Below the pieces are notes generated by a model. It made no database searches. It was not told where the DNA came from and saw only the letters and a program-made list of their open reading frames with translations. Positions 50,332 through 60,423 of a DNA stretch of 64,000 bases are shown piece after piece (position 1 is the first letter of the stretch; each line of letters starts with the position of its first letter). Source of the DNA: Yponomeuta sedellus (taxonomy: Eukaryota > Arthropoda > Insecta > Lepidoptera > Yponomeutidae); the NCBI GenBank assembly GCA_934045075.1, contig OW203736.1:4559591-4623590 (forward strand), read 5' to 3'. The position numbers were made by a program, and so were the translations under genes.

Positions 50332-50537
50332 ATAACATAACATTTACATTCAGGCACATACATTGCTTCTGGCCCCACACTAGGATACCCTGTGTCGTGG
50401 GAACCAGAAACAACGACATCACAAACATGTAAACATCCAAGACCCGGGCTTTTTTTTTGTTTCCGGCCGGCATTCGAACCCGGGACCTCTTGCATGGTAG
50501 GCAGACGCGCTACCGCTACGCCACAGGGGTCGTCTCT
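50332..50537 (-). mobile_element. B-SINE, full length
   Basis: Tail complement CATTTACATTCAGGCACATA, GGATACCCTGTGTCGTGGG, B-box complement CATTCGAACCCGGGACC, head complement CGCTACCGCTACGCCACAG. The region just outside has repeated GGTCACGTGACG. Confidence 0.85.
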
Positions 50538-50573
50538 CGTGGTCACGTGACGTGGTCACGTGACGTGACGTAT

Positions 50574-50785
50574 TGGTTTCCTCACGTTGTTTTCCTTCAC
50601 AAAAGCATATACTTTTTTTTTGTTCGTGTAGCCTATAAACGTCCCACTGCAGGGCACAGGTCTTCTCTCAGAAAGAGAGTATGGGCTTCATTACCACGCG
50701 TGCCCACCGCGGATTGGCAATTTAAAACGCTGAAGTAATTGAACACCTCAGACGCTCAGATTTCCTCAGGGTGTTTCTCCTTAAC
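50574..50785 (-). mobile_element. E2-SINE tails, one partial and one longer
   Basis: TTGTTTTCCTTCACAAAAGC (50585), then GCCTATAAACGTCCCACTGC, GGGCACAGGTCTTCTCTCAG, CCACGCGTGCCCACCGCGGA. Confidence 0.78.
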
Positions 50786-50789
50786 ATAA

Positions 50790-50960
50790 TCATATAAGAT
50801 AAGATAAGAATATTCTTTATTGTACACCAGGAAAAAACAAACAAAACACAATGGCGGCCTTATTGCTTAGAGCAATTTCTTCCAGGCAACCCACGATGGA
50901 GAGTTGCTGAAGGAAAAGTGAGACGGGTAGTTGGTGCAAATATGAATATTGATATACATA
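50790..50960 (-). repeat. J-type LINE 3' end
   Basis: ATAAGATAAGAATATTCTTT, CCTTATTGCTTAGAGC, CACGATGGAGAGTTGCTGAA. The minus strand encodes LSIVGCLEEIALSNKAA at the protein-like end. Confidence 0.7.
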
Positions 50961-51038
50961 CTTAATTATACTTAAAAATAATATACTTACATAAACCATA
51001 ACATATAATACAAAAAACAATAGCTTTATGTGCATGTA

Positions 51039-51228
51039 GTTTTTTTTTTGTTCGTGTAGCCTATAAACGTCCGACGGCAGGGCACAGGTCTTCTCTCAGA
51101 AAGAGAGTATGGGCTTCATTACCACGCGTGCCCACCGCGAATTGGGAATTTGAAACGCTGAAGTAATTGTACACTTCAGACACTCAGGTTTCCTCACGGT
51201 GTTTTCCTTCAAAAGCATATAGTTTTTT
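51039..51228 (-). mobile_element. E2-SINE tail and body
   Basis: TTCGTGTAGCCTATAAACGT, GGGCACAGGTCTTCTCTC, ACGCGTGCCCACCGCG, CACGGTGTTTTCCTTC. A near repeat of 50609-50785. Confidence 0.78.
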
Positions 51229-51850
51229 GCTTATTTAGCATAGGCTCTTCTTAAGTCGTACTCTTCTCTCAAAAAAAAGATATAGATATCCAATGGGAAA
51301 CAAACAATAAAAAAGACCACCCACGAGAATGGAAACAACTAAAAATATCATCAAATAATGAATACGAAATGATAGAAAACAGAACGGATGTGAATAATAA
51401 CGCAATAGCTGGAACAATCACGTTCCAATGGCGAATCGATATCGATATTGATGCCGGACTGTCGGTAGATCAAACAACGTGGTTGGGCTAATTTCCTGTC
51501 TTCGATAAGTTTTGTACACAGAGGATGCAGGCACAAAATTTAGACCTTTTACATCCGTGAGATGGCTAGATGATTTAATTTTATTCCGTCGGAAAACACG
51601 ATTTTTTCGATGAAACAAATAGTACGGAAGACCCTTTACTTTGGAAACGCTTTGAGATATCGAGTTGAAATTTAAACAGTATTCTCGTAAGGCTGACCTT
51701 GAAAATAACAATCGTTTTTGTGATCACTTGAGGACATTGAGTGACATATATAATCATAACATTATCTTCTTTGTTTATCTTATCACATCACACTAATATT
51801 ATTAAGGCAAAGGTTTGTGAGCGTGTATGTTTGTTACTTTTTTTTCTTTT
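51229..51850. other. Repeat-poor stretch with a 97-codon minus frame
   Basis: Minus 51711-51418 is open (YCLNFNSISQSVSKVKGLPY, VPASSVYKTYRRQEI). Not recognised; it may be chance or an old coding remnant. Confidence 0.35.
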
Positions 51851-51852
51851 TA

Positions 51853-52646
51853 TTTATTTGTTTGTTTGTTTGTTTGTTTGTTTGTTTGTTTGTTTGTTTG
51901 TTTGTTTGTTTGTTTGTTTGTTTGTGTGTTCGTTTGTCTGTTCGTTCCTTCCTTCCTTCCTTCCTTCCTTCCTTCCTTCCTTCCTTCCTTCCTTCCTTCC
52001 TTCCTTCCTTCCTTCCTTCCTTCCTTCCTTCCTTCCTTCCTTCCTTCCTTCCTTCCTTCCTTCCTTCCTTCCTTCCTTCCTTCCTTCCTTCCTTCCTTCC
52101 TTCCTTCCTTCCTTCCTTCCTTCCTTCCTTCCTTCCTTCCTTCCTTCCTTCCTTCCTTCCTTCCTTCCTTCCTTCCTTCCTTCCTTCCTTCCTTCCTTCC
52201 TTCCTTCCTTCCTTCCTTCCTTCCTTCCTTCCTTCCTTCCTTCCTTCCTTCCTTCCTTCCTTCCTTCCTTCCTTCCTTCCTTCCTTCCTTCCTTCCTTCC
52301 TTCCTTCCTTCCTTCCTTCCTTCCTTCCTTCCTTCCTTCCTTCCTTCCTTCCTTCCTTCCTTCCTTCCTTCCTTCCTTCCTTCCTTCCTTCCTTCCTTCC
52401 TTCCTTCCTTCCTTCCTTCCTTCCTTCCTTCCTTCCTTCCTTCCTTCCTTCCTTCCTTCCTTCCTTCCTTCCTTCCTTCCTTCCTTCCTTCCTTCCTTCC
52501 TTCCTTCCTTCCTTCCTTCCTTCCTTCCTTCCTTCCTTCCTTCCTTCCTTCCTTCCTTCCTTCCTTCCTTCCTTCCTTCCTTCCTTCCTTCCTTCCTTCC
52601 TTGTTTGTTTGTTTGTTTGTTTGTTTGTTTGTTTGTTTGTTTGTTT
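51853..52646 (+). repeat. (TTTG)n-(TTCC)n-(TTTG)n block, about 790 bp
   Basis: TTTG repeats 51853-51930, TTCC repeats about 51948-52601 with almost no interruption, then TTTG repeats 52602-52646. Frames of LPSF repeats are artefacts. The length is unusual for an insect microsatellite. Confidence 0.97.
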
Positions 52647-52736
52647 CTTTCTTTGTAGTTAGCCGGTGTCGGCTAGGTCTACCTCACGATGGGCTGGTTG
52701 AGAGAGCAGAATGGGAGGTGAAGTGAATGGACTTAC

Positions 52737-52850
52737 TTGGTGATGGTGGATGATGGCTCGCTTTAGCTGTTGGGCAGATGATGAGCGGTGATGGATGAGC
52801 TGATGCGTCCAGCGCACGGAGAACACTCCTGCACTGTTCACTTATAGTCT
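52737..52850 (-). other. Speculative host exon with splice donor
   Basis: On the minus strand, 52850-52737 is free of known repeats. It has a TATAAGTG word near 52847 and ends ACCATCACCAA followed by GTAAGT (52736-52731), a good splice-donor match. This might be a non-coding first exon. The evidence is weak. Confidence 0.2.
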
Positions 52851-52972
52851 AATATTGTCAATATATTGTTCTTTGAGCTGATAAAGTTTCTTGGTCACCA
52901 AAATGTCTATCACTTCACGAGAATTCGAGCACTTATCACGCGCGTATGTCACAGTGCGAATGTGTGTGCTTA

Positions 52973-53105
52973 GGGCCGGTTTCTGAATCGAGAATTTTAC
53001 AAAGTTCTTAAGTAACGCTTTGTCACGTTTTTTTCTGGAAAATTCGAAAGGACAGCGCTACATTTTACTATTTACTCAGCAAAATTCTCAATTCAGAAGG
53101 TGTCC
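52973..53105. mobile_element. 133-bp MITE with TTA duplication
   Basis: Inverted ends GGGCCGGTTTCTGAATCGAG and complement of GGACACCTTCTGAATTGAG. TTA lies at 52970-52972 and 53106-53108. Sister of 63646-63783. PIF/Harbinger-like by duplication type. Confidence 0.75.
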
Positions 53106-53162
53106 TTATTAATTATAATTATAATTTATTATTTAATTACAATTATTCTTATCCATAACAAT

Positions 53163-53328
53163 AACATAACATTTACATACCGATATATTGCTCTATTGCT
53201 TTTGGCCCCACAATAGGATACCCTGTGCCGTGGGAATCAGAAGCAACGACATCACAAATGTAAACATCCAAGACCTGCGGTTTTTTAGTCCCCAGCCGGG
53301 GTTTGACCCCGGGACCTCTTGCTAGGGA
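53163..53328 (-). mobile_element. B-SINE, head truncated
   Basis: ATAGGATACCCTGTGCCGTG, AACATCCAAGACCTGCGG, GGGGTTTGACCCCGGGACC. Confidence 0.8.
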
Positions 53329-53330
53329 CC

Positions 53331-53893
53331 GTCCATAAATTAATTTGACCTCTCCCCCGTCCTTGTCACAGCTGATCACATTTGTGAGACTCCCCCCCCC
53401 TTCCTTGTATGACGTCACACATTTTACATTTAGAAATAATTGAATTCAAACAGTTCCGAAATTATTTTTAGGTGTATCAAGAGTTGCAAATGACGACCTC
53501 GGTGGCGCAGCGGTTTGGCACGCTGACTGTAAAACTAAAGGTCTCGGGTTCGATCCCCGGCCGAGTCAAACTAGGAAACGAACTTTTGTTTGCCTCGGGT
53601 CTTGGATGTTATCTATATATTTATTGTATTAAATCTATCGTCGAGTTAGCACCTATAACACAAGTCATTTAGTTGTACTTATAGTATAGGGCTAACCAGA
53701 TCTGTGTAATATATCCATGATTTTTTTTTTTTAGTATTTCGTGATTGTCCAAAGTTTGTGTGTTTACACGTAGTTATGGAAGTGTGACATCACAAAATTT
53801 AGGACCCCTCCCACCTCCCTGTCAGACAATGTCACTCTTTGTCAACCTCCTCCCTCCCCCTTCACGTGTGGGGTAATTTATGGATGCTCCGTT
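53331..53893. mobile_element. MITE with CGTCCATAAATTA ends, carrying a C-SINE
   Basis: Left GGACCGTCCATAAATTA and right TAATTTATGGATGCTCC are inverted. The interior has CCCTCCC-rich and GTGACATCAC-type words seen in a widespread arthropod MITE. No transposase. Confidence 0.68.
53492..53720 (+). mobile_element. C-SINE nested in the MITE
   Basis: ACCTCGGTGGCGCAGCGG, GACTGTAAAACTAAAGG, B-box GGTTCGATCCCC, CGTCGAGTTAGCACC, end ATATATCCATGA. Confidence 0.83.
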
Positions 53894-54160
53894 AGTAACG
53901 TAAACCTGTAACGGCGCAAACTCTTTACACCGTTATTTAATATTTCTTTAATTCCGTCTACCTTTTTGATTTTTTTTTATTTAGTCACCCATTTTTGAAA
54001 TTACCTTAATTCTTTTAGTATTACTACTTCACGTTTTGACTAGACCTTACTATTTAATCTTCCTTTACCTGCTTATTCTGTTTTTATCCAAATTTATATT
54101 ACAAAAAACACATTTTTAATAAAGCACAAAGTTGAAGTCGTTTCGGTTTTATTACTTACT
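53894..54160. other. Unassigned AT-rich DNA
   Basis: Nothing recognised. Confidence 0.4.
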
Positions 54161-54512
54161 AGCTGACCCAGCGAACTTCGTACCGCCTACCATCGAATCT
54201 ATAACTTTTTATATATTCTCTCCGTAAGAACCATCCTCGTACTTCAAGGAATATTCTAAAAAAAGAATTAGCGAAATCGGTTCAGCTGCTCTCGAGATTT
54301 GAGCTTACCAACACATTCAGCGATTCATTCTTATATTATAGACTAGCTGACCCAGCGAACTTCGTACCGCCTACCATCGATTCTTTAACTTTTTATATTT
54401 TTTCCTCCGTAAGAACCATCCTCGTACTTCAAGGAATATCCAAAAAAAGGAGTAGCGAAATCTCTCTCGCGCTTACCAACACATTCAGCGATTCATTTTT
54501 ATATTATAGATA
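54161..54512 (+). repeat. Two H repeats in tandem
   Basis: CTAGCTGACCCAGCGAACTT begins at about 54160 and 54343. Each runs to CAACACATTCAGCGATTCAT, TTATATTATAGA. The second has an internal deletion. Confidence 0.8.
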
Positions 54513-55055
54513 AAACGGTTTACAACATCACACACCTTACTCGTTGAACTACTTTAAAACCTTATTTGCCGAATTGGTTTCATACTCTAGACTTCTACTC
54601 GGTAGCTCATACGCGGTGAAGGAAGATAATGGGAATAGTGTTAGCAACCGGGCGTAATCACGTAATCAGGCAGCAACAATCCACGTCTCCCGTTACCAGG
54701 CAACGGCTCTAAACGGAAGTCCAGCTCAAATTAACGAGGAACAGATGGTCAATTTAGTTACACGATTGACCTCCAAAAGGCTCTTTAATGGTAAAATACG
54801 TAATTTCCGCACGACACAATCACGTGGCCAATGCCTTGATTACGTAACTTTTCACGTATACATCTGTGTGCGAAAGCGGAATGTTTACTATCTGCGCCGT
54901 AGAGATATGAGGCGTAATGTGTATTACAGCATTTCAGTGGATACCTGATACGTGACAGTGAAATTGAGCCAAATAGTTGAACGACAAAGTCAAGTAGATA
55001 TTTCGTGTTTGCACACAGTTGTATACGTAGAAAATTATATAATCAAGGCGCTGTT
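54513..55055. other. Repeat-poor stretch, moderately GC-rich
   Basis: No recognised product or repeat. Confidence 0.4.
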
Positions 55056-55057
55056 CC

Positions 55058-55245
55058 CAAACTAGGATACCCTGTGCTGTGGTAAGCAGGCAAGGACGTC
55101 ACAAACATCAAAATACACCCAGACTGAGTCCACTTGTACCCATCTACGGCGGTCTCTAGTAGGAATCGAACCCACGTCCTCTGTCCTGGTAGTTTGGCGC
55201 CTTAGTGGCCAGATCAATGAGGCAGTCAAGAAGTATTTCTTTAGT
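55058..55245 (-). mobile_element. M-SINE copy
   Basis: Body complement CAAGGACGTCACAAACATCA, B-box complement GAATCGAACCCACG, head complement GGCGCCTTAGTGGCCAG. Confidence 0.68.
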
Positions 55246-55439
55246 GCGTAGCTTTGCCCCCGCACACCTCCAGACCGTTGTAATATTGGTGGTTCTTTAG
55301 CTGTTAAAAAAACTCGATGAAAAAGTTACTCCAATAACTCTATGGAGGTCACCATCTCAGGCAAACTGCTATGCAGACCGATTGTGTTGTGTGGAGGAGG
55401 GTAATTGTCTGAAATCACACATCTAGAAACTCTACATGT

Positions 55440-55505
55440 GTCAGGATTGTGCCAAGTGGCTGACCATTATATCCGATTACCCCACCGGGGTACAGCCGTG
55501 AATTT
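55440..55505 (+). pseudogene. LINE-GIQA 3'-end remnant
   Basis: CAGGATTGTGCCAAGTGGCT, CCGATTACCCCACCGGGGTA, CAGCCGTGAAT. Confidence 0.55.
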
Positions 55506-55870
55506 AAATTATATTATGTTTGGTTTCAACCACACGTTAGATTCGCTGTCCGTTTCTTTGATTTTTTCCATAAATACATAGACGTTCCAAGTCAACCCCA
55601 GCTAGAAGTACAGAGCGGCCTTTCTGCATTCTTTGACGGTCTGCCTCCAATCTACCTGCGTAATGAAGACTTGCCAACGTGTATTACCTAATTAACTATC
55701 TCGCCGCCTGATTGTATGGATACCTCTTGTGTTAAACTGGCTTTTGTTGCGATTAACGTCACAGAAAATGACAGAAGTTAGATATTTAAAGCCAAAATCT
55801 CTGAAAGGACTAGACGGGCTGGCGACAAGCAGGCGGCACGGTTTCAACCTAAAATAAGCCTTCGATTGTC
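55506..55870. other. Unassigned DNA
   Basis: Nothing recognised. Confidence 0.4.
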
Positions 55871-55871
55871 C

Positions 55872-56174
55872 CTACCCTGTTTGTCCCCACTGCTGGGCAC
55901 GGAGCTCTTCCTGCATCGCAGGAAAATTAGGCCATACTCCACCAAGGGGGTAAAATCCGGGTTGGTGGAGTTTTGTAAGACATTGGCGGGCCTCACTGTC
56001 AGAAGTTATGAAGGTGCCCACAAGGCCTCTGACATGGCTTAAAGAAGCGCTCAGAAAAATGCGACTAGAGGTAATAACGGGACAGTCACCCATCCTGTAC
56101 CTGACCGCGCCTGTTGTTGCTTAACTCGAGCCACTGATTCCAATCACTCGGTTCGACTAGGCCACGAGCGCTTC
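55872..56174 (-). mobile_element. 5S-SINE, best-preserved 5S head
   Basis: On the minus strand the head reads GCGCTCGTGGCCTAGTCGAA, CCGAGTGATTGG, GTTAAGCAACAACAGGCGCG, GTCAGGTACAGGATGGGTGA. It follows the order of 5S rRNA through the A-box/IE/C-box region. The middle of the body is deleted. Confidence 0.86.
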
Positions 56175-56261
56175 AAAAGCCTTAAATACTTGTAATACTT
56201 ATTAACTTAGATTTTACTAATACGAACGTTTTTTTAACGTTTCTACGTTTTTTTTTCTTTG

Positions 56262-56362
56262 CTTTTTTTCTCCACTACAATGCGGCCTAAAGGCAGCGGC
56301 TAACATTTCACATTCAGCAAACAGTATGTAAATTCTTTATGTTGAAATAAATTGAATTGAAT
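56262..56362 (+). repeat. L repeat
   Basis: GCTTTTTTTCTCCACTACAA, TGCGGCCTAAAGGCAGCGG, GTTGAAATAAATTGAATTGA. Confidence 0.6.
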
Positions 56363-56369
56363 ATGTTCC

Positions 56370-56500
56370 ACTTCTTTCTTGGACCCTTTACTCCTCTGTG
56401 TAGTGGGTCTGACACAGGCTTTTCATTTATCTCTGTTCATTGCTAGGGATGGTAGCTTCAGCCAAGGTATTCCCTTCTCCTTCGTCTCAGAGAGAACGGT
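56370..56500. repeat. Q repeat
   Basis: ACCCTTTACTCCTCTGTG, TTTTCATTTATCTCTGTTCA, GGTAGCTTCAGCCAAGG, matching 36957-37105. Confidence 0.55.
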
Positions 56501-56625
56501 ACTCTTCCACGTCTGGGACGGTCTTCCGAGTCGTCGAGAGCCTCCGGCGGGTTATTGAATATGTTACTTTACCAATATTACATTTAAGCCGATGGAACAC
56601 TGCTATGACATCTTTTTATACTAAA

Positions 56626-57000
56626 CTAGCTGACCCAGCAATTTTCGTGCCGCCTAACTGTCGATTCATTTTTTTTTATTATTATTCTCTCCGTTAGAAC
56701 TATCCTCGTACTTCAAGAAATATTCTAAAAAAAGTATTAGCGAAATCGGTTCAGCTGATCTCAGATTTGCCCTAACCAACACATTCAGCGATTCATTTTT
56801 ATAATATAGACTAGCTGACCCAGCGAACTTCGTACCGACTAACAGTCGGTTCTTTATTTTTTTTAATTTTTTCCTCCGTAAGAACCATCCTCGTACTTCA
56901 TGGAATATTCTTAAAAAAAAGAATTAGCGAAATCGGTTCCGCTGCTCTCAAGATTTGCGCTTATGAACACATTCAGCGATTATTTTTTATATTATAGAAT
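56626..57000 (+). repeat. Two H repeats in tandem
   Basis: CTAGCTGACCCAGCAATTTT (56626) and CTAGCTGACCCAGCGAACTT (56812), each about 185 bp, ending ATTTTTTATATTATAGA. Confidence 0.8.
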
Positions 57001-57308
57001 AAATGTTTTTATTACACTGAAATTGGAGCGTCACAAAAATTACGCATTTTCAAAATAACCCTATACATGCGTATACAAACAATGACGAGACCCGCTAGCT
57101 AAGTTAGACGAGTGCACAAGGAAGTAGCAAGCAAATTGCGGTCCATTTACAATGGTAATGGTCAGCCATCTGCTGCGTTGAGGAGTAATTTCATCCATTT
57201 GCATGGCTCAAATTGTCTTCTAGTTTGCGGCCGGAATTTCATTGAAAACTGATTGAGTTGAGTATGCAGTACCAACAGTTGACTGTAGGCCTGATTCTGT
57301 TTTTATGC
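57001..57308. other. Unassigned DNA
   Basis: Nothing recognised. Confidence 0.4.
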
Positions 57309-57309
57309 T

Positions 57310-57362
57310 TATGTAGCTTCGATTGTGTCCCACTGCTGGGCAGAGGCCTCCCCTATCGCTTT
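57310..57362 (-). pseudogene. LINE 3' end (QQWDTIEA type)
   Basis: The complement of GTAGCTTCGATTGTGTCCCA encodes AQQWDTIEAT before a stop. Confidence 0.6.
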
Positions 57363-57530
57363 CCATTAACTCCCTATTCATGATGTTTGATACTATACTG
57401 TAGACTGTAAATTAACAGTAGCCTCTGTGGTCTAGGTCAGGGATAATATAGGATCGATACCAAAACGGTTTTTGTGTTTTAGTCGTATTTCTGCCAATTT
57501 CATGTTAGACAATACTATTTTTATATTTAA

Positions 57531-57817
57531 TGCACTAACCCGTGCTAAGGACAATTTGAAAAACCTATTTAGAGGCTAAAAATTCCACCCATGCCGGGAT
57601 TCGAACCCGCGACCTCTGGCTATCCGTGCCAGCGCTCTTTCCAACTGAGCTAATGGGCGACTCACCAGCATCAGTGAAATTTCGAACCTCTTTACACTAT
57701 TCTCTGTACTACGTACAGGCAGCGACATCTGGCTTAAGTAAATTGCATCACTTACAGCCCCGACCACCCACTTTGCAGTTAGGTTTTTATAAAGTAAATA
57801 GGTTTTTGAGATATGTA
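57531..57817 (-). mobile_element. TLF, long antisense form
   Basis: Tail complement TTAATGCACTAACCCGTGC, AAAAACCTATTTAGAGGC, full antisense tRNA block, complete spacer through GCAGTTAGG, and a final TAAATAGGTTTTTGAG, again the short opposite-arm 5' end. Confidence 0.82.
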
Positions 57818-57833
57818 TGACATCCACGTAATG

Positions 57834-58040
57834 ACGGCCTCTGTAGCTCAGCGGTAGCGCATCTGCCTACCTCGCAAGAGGTCCCGGGTTCGAGCCCCGG
57901 CTGGGGAACGAAAAAAAAGCCCAGGTCTTGGATGTTTACATGTTTGTGACGTCGCTATTTCTGGTTCCCACGACACATGGTATCCTAGTGTGGGGCCAGA
58001 AGCAATGTATGTGTCTGTATGTAAATATAATGTAATGTAA
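57834..58040 (+). mobile_element. B-SINE, full length, tRNA-like A-box
   Basis: GGCCTCTGTAGCTCAGCGG, B-box GGTTCGAGCCCC, GAAAAAAAAGCCCAGGTC, body to GTAAATATAATG. The closest copy to a canonical A-box. Confidence 0.85.
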
Positions 58041-58415
58041 TTGTGTCTAATCGATGGAGATCTTTGTTATCCAAATCTGACGATGGATCATAGAGCTATG
58101 TTATGAGAAATACTTAGATTTACATACACACACATATATATGAGCCAAACACATTACCCAATCCACGACTTTGCCGCAGTGAGGTAAAAAAATTTAGCAA
58201 AAAAAAAATCTATGGCCTTATAAGGAATTGGACCATAAAATAGTTATATCAGATAACCTATTAAGGTGACACCTTACTTAATTAAAACACGGTAAACAAA
58301 AGCGTAATTTGGAAATCACTTAAGCGTGACGTTTTTTCGTAGGCGTTCAGATTGAAATGTCAGATATCGTTTAAGTATTATAGACACATAAAGTGACGTT
58401 GGTTATTGTTTGTGT
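58041..58415. other. Unassigned AT-rich DNA
   Basis: Nothing recognised. Confidence 0.4.
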
Positions 58416-58428
58416 AAAAGTTAGTGTT

Positions 58429-58830
58429 TGGAAATGACAAAGCGGTGGAAGCTCAGTTAATAGAAAATGAACTCGCTAGCGAGAGCCCCAGGTTCGATCC
58501 CTAGTGCGGGCATGTACCAATGACTTTGTTAATTTCAAAGTTACGTACATTTGCGAATTTGTAGTCGCAATACCACACGCTAACGGTGAAAGAAAGCATC
58601 GTGAGGAAACCTGCGGGTTGGTTGGCTAAGCACGTATTGACTAGTCTTTCCTGTGGGCTAGGTCGACTAAGCTGTCAGGATGGTATAGGTGCTGGGCAAG
58701 CCGACACCATCTATAAAAGAATCATGTTCCAGGCACTATAGCGTCCGAGTGGTCTCTTCACCCATCTAGAGTTAGTGAAGGTGCCACTGGACGCTGTATA
58801 AATCATCTAATTACGTCGATGCAAAAGGCC
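58429..58830 (+). mobile_element. D-SINE, full length, 13-bp TSD
   Basis: Starts TGGAAATGACAAAGCGGTGG, B-box GGTTCGATCCC, body TTGACTAGTCTTTCCTGTGG, CTTCACCCATCTAGAG, end GATGCAAAAGGCC. AAAAGTTAGTGTT is repeated at 58416-58428 and 58831-58843. Full length is about 402 bp. Confidence 0.9.
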
Positions 58831-58873
58831 AAAAGTTAGTGTTGTTGGCGACGGATTTTTATTGTTTTTTTTT

Positions 58874-58925
58874 TTATACTATTTTTTTATTTTTAATGCA
58901 CTAACCCGTGCTAAGGACAAAAAAC
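58874..58925 (-). mobile_element. TLF 3'-tail fragment
   Basis: TTTTAATGCACTAACCCGTG, CTAAGGACAAAAAAC only; severely truncated. Confidence 0.65.
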
Positions 58926-58945
58926 AGGACTGTTTTTTTTCTTTT

Positions 58946-59127
58946 ATTTAGCCTATATACGTATTTTAGGGCACAGACTTTCTCTTGAAGAGAGATTATG
59001 GGCTTAATATCCACGCGTGCCACCGCAGGTTGGCAATTTTAAGCGCTGAGGTATGTGAAAACCCAGATACCCAGAAACTCAGATACCCAGGTTTCCTCAC
59101 GATGTTTTCCTTCACGGTTAGCCAGTT
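58946..59127 (-). mobile_element. E2-SINE tail and body
   Basis: TTAGCCTATATACGTATTTT, AGGGCACAGACTTTCTC, CACGCGTGCCACCGCAGG, GATGTTTTCCTTCACGG. AACCCAGATACCCAG is partly reduplicated inside. Confidence 0.75.
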
Positions 59128-59248
59128 TTATTGTTTTTTTACAACTGGCAGTTTTAAATTTAGTTCGGGTGCTTTCAATTCATAATTGTTTTTACTTTTA
59201 TTGCGCATGAGTATAACATATTTTAAACTTTCGCGACTTGTACACATA

Positions 59249-59835
59249 GTTAGAATATTTTCGGGGCTTGATCGCGTAGTAATTTATTGCTTTTTTACCT
59301 CGACGTTTCGATGACGTTACAGTCATCGTGGTCACGAGAAGACAGAGTGCTTAGTGCGAGTTTGACAGATCCAATCGAATAACTTTATTACCGCGTTAAT
59401 CGAGCATTGAGTAGTGAGTATGAGTAAGTTAACCATTCGAACTGGCAAAACGCTGTCACAGTACAACTCGCACTCGCGTTTATTCGTGTTTTGGCTGGTA
59501 AACGTGTTCACTTCTCAACGTAAACCATTACAACTCGCACTCAGCAATTTTAATTTCCATACTTGTCACTAGGTGGCGCTTCCTCGATGCCATAGAAATA
59601 TGAGTTTACGTTAACGCGATCGAGTAGTTAAAAAACTCGCACTAAGCACTCTGATGGCTGGCACCCGTTCGATCTTCGACTGATGAGGTTTCAGACTACC
59701 CTCAATCAGCTATCACAAAGCACTATTAGGGTTGCGACACACTACACTGACAATGTCGGACGATAAGCCATGCGACTTTTTTCCACTCGAATAGCAATAA
59801 ATTACTACGCGATTAAGCCCCGAAAATATTCTAAC
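59249..59835. mobile_element. 587-bp inverted-repeat element
   Basis: Outer ends GTTAGAATATTTTCGGGGCT...TTTATTGCT and the complement at 59793-59835 match over about 43 bp with one change. Inner arms AGTGCTTAGTGCGAGTT / AACTCGCACTAAGCACT are a second inverted pair. The motif GACGTTTCGATGACG...CGTGGTCACG links it to the N style. No transposase. Confidence 0.78.
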
Positions 59836-60097
59836 CGCACGAGTATAGTTTACAATGCCAATGCGTGTTTAGTTTTGGCGACCTAGTTATAGGCTCTTAC
59901 TAATAAACACCGTATAAGCCGGGTATAGTTACACAGCGTTTTGTTCACGTCATTTGAATGTAATTTTCTGTTGGAAGAAAAGAGACAAAACACTGCATAG
60001 ATATACAATACTTACACCAAGTTTATTAGTAAGGCTGTTAATGTTTAATGTAAAAAGTGTAAAGTTTTGAATAAATATGGATTGATAGATTTAAAGT

Positions 60098-60260
60098 ACG
60101 TAATACAGAGAGTATTGTAAAGAGGCACGAAATTTCACTGTTGCCGGTGAGTCGCCCATTAGCTCAGTTGGAAAGAGCGCTGGCACGGATAGCCAGAGGT
60201 CACGGGTTCGAATCCCGGCATGGGTGGATTTTTTAGCCTCTAAATAGGTTTTTAAGATTT
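60098..60260. mobile_element. TLF sense copy with 9-11-bp flanking repeats
   Basis: Starts in the spacer (TACGTAATACAGAG), full sense tRNA block with GGTTCGAATCC, ends AAATAGGTTTTTAA without the usual tail. GATTTAAAGTA lies on both sides. Confidence 0.78.
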
Positions 60261-60423
60261 AAAGTATATTTATTGAAAAGAAAAGTAACGGCACTTATAA
60301 CGTGCCTAATAAGGGCACATTATTAGATTTATATCAGCACATGTTTCTGTTTTAGTTCTGATTTGGTAATCAACTGCTAAATCAAAGTAACTTTTGTAAA
60401 CTGTTTCGACCAGTGCAAACTGC

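Noticed and set aside
51741..52726. Open frames of about 300 codons rich in LPSF repeats
   Set aside because: They are translations of the (TTCC)n microsatellite in all phases; no stops can arise in a pure TTCC run.
53500..53570. Genuine tRNA-Tyr gene
   Set aside because: The GTA anticodon and boxes are present, but the acceptor stem is imperfect and the C-SINE body follows in every copy.
55872..56174. Real 5S rRNA gene
   Set aside because: Only the middle of 5S is recognisable and it is fused to a repeated non-5S body; no terminator-bounded 5S unit.
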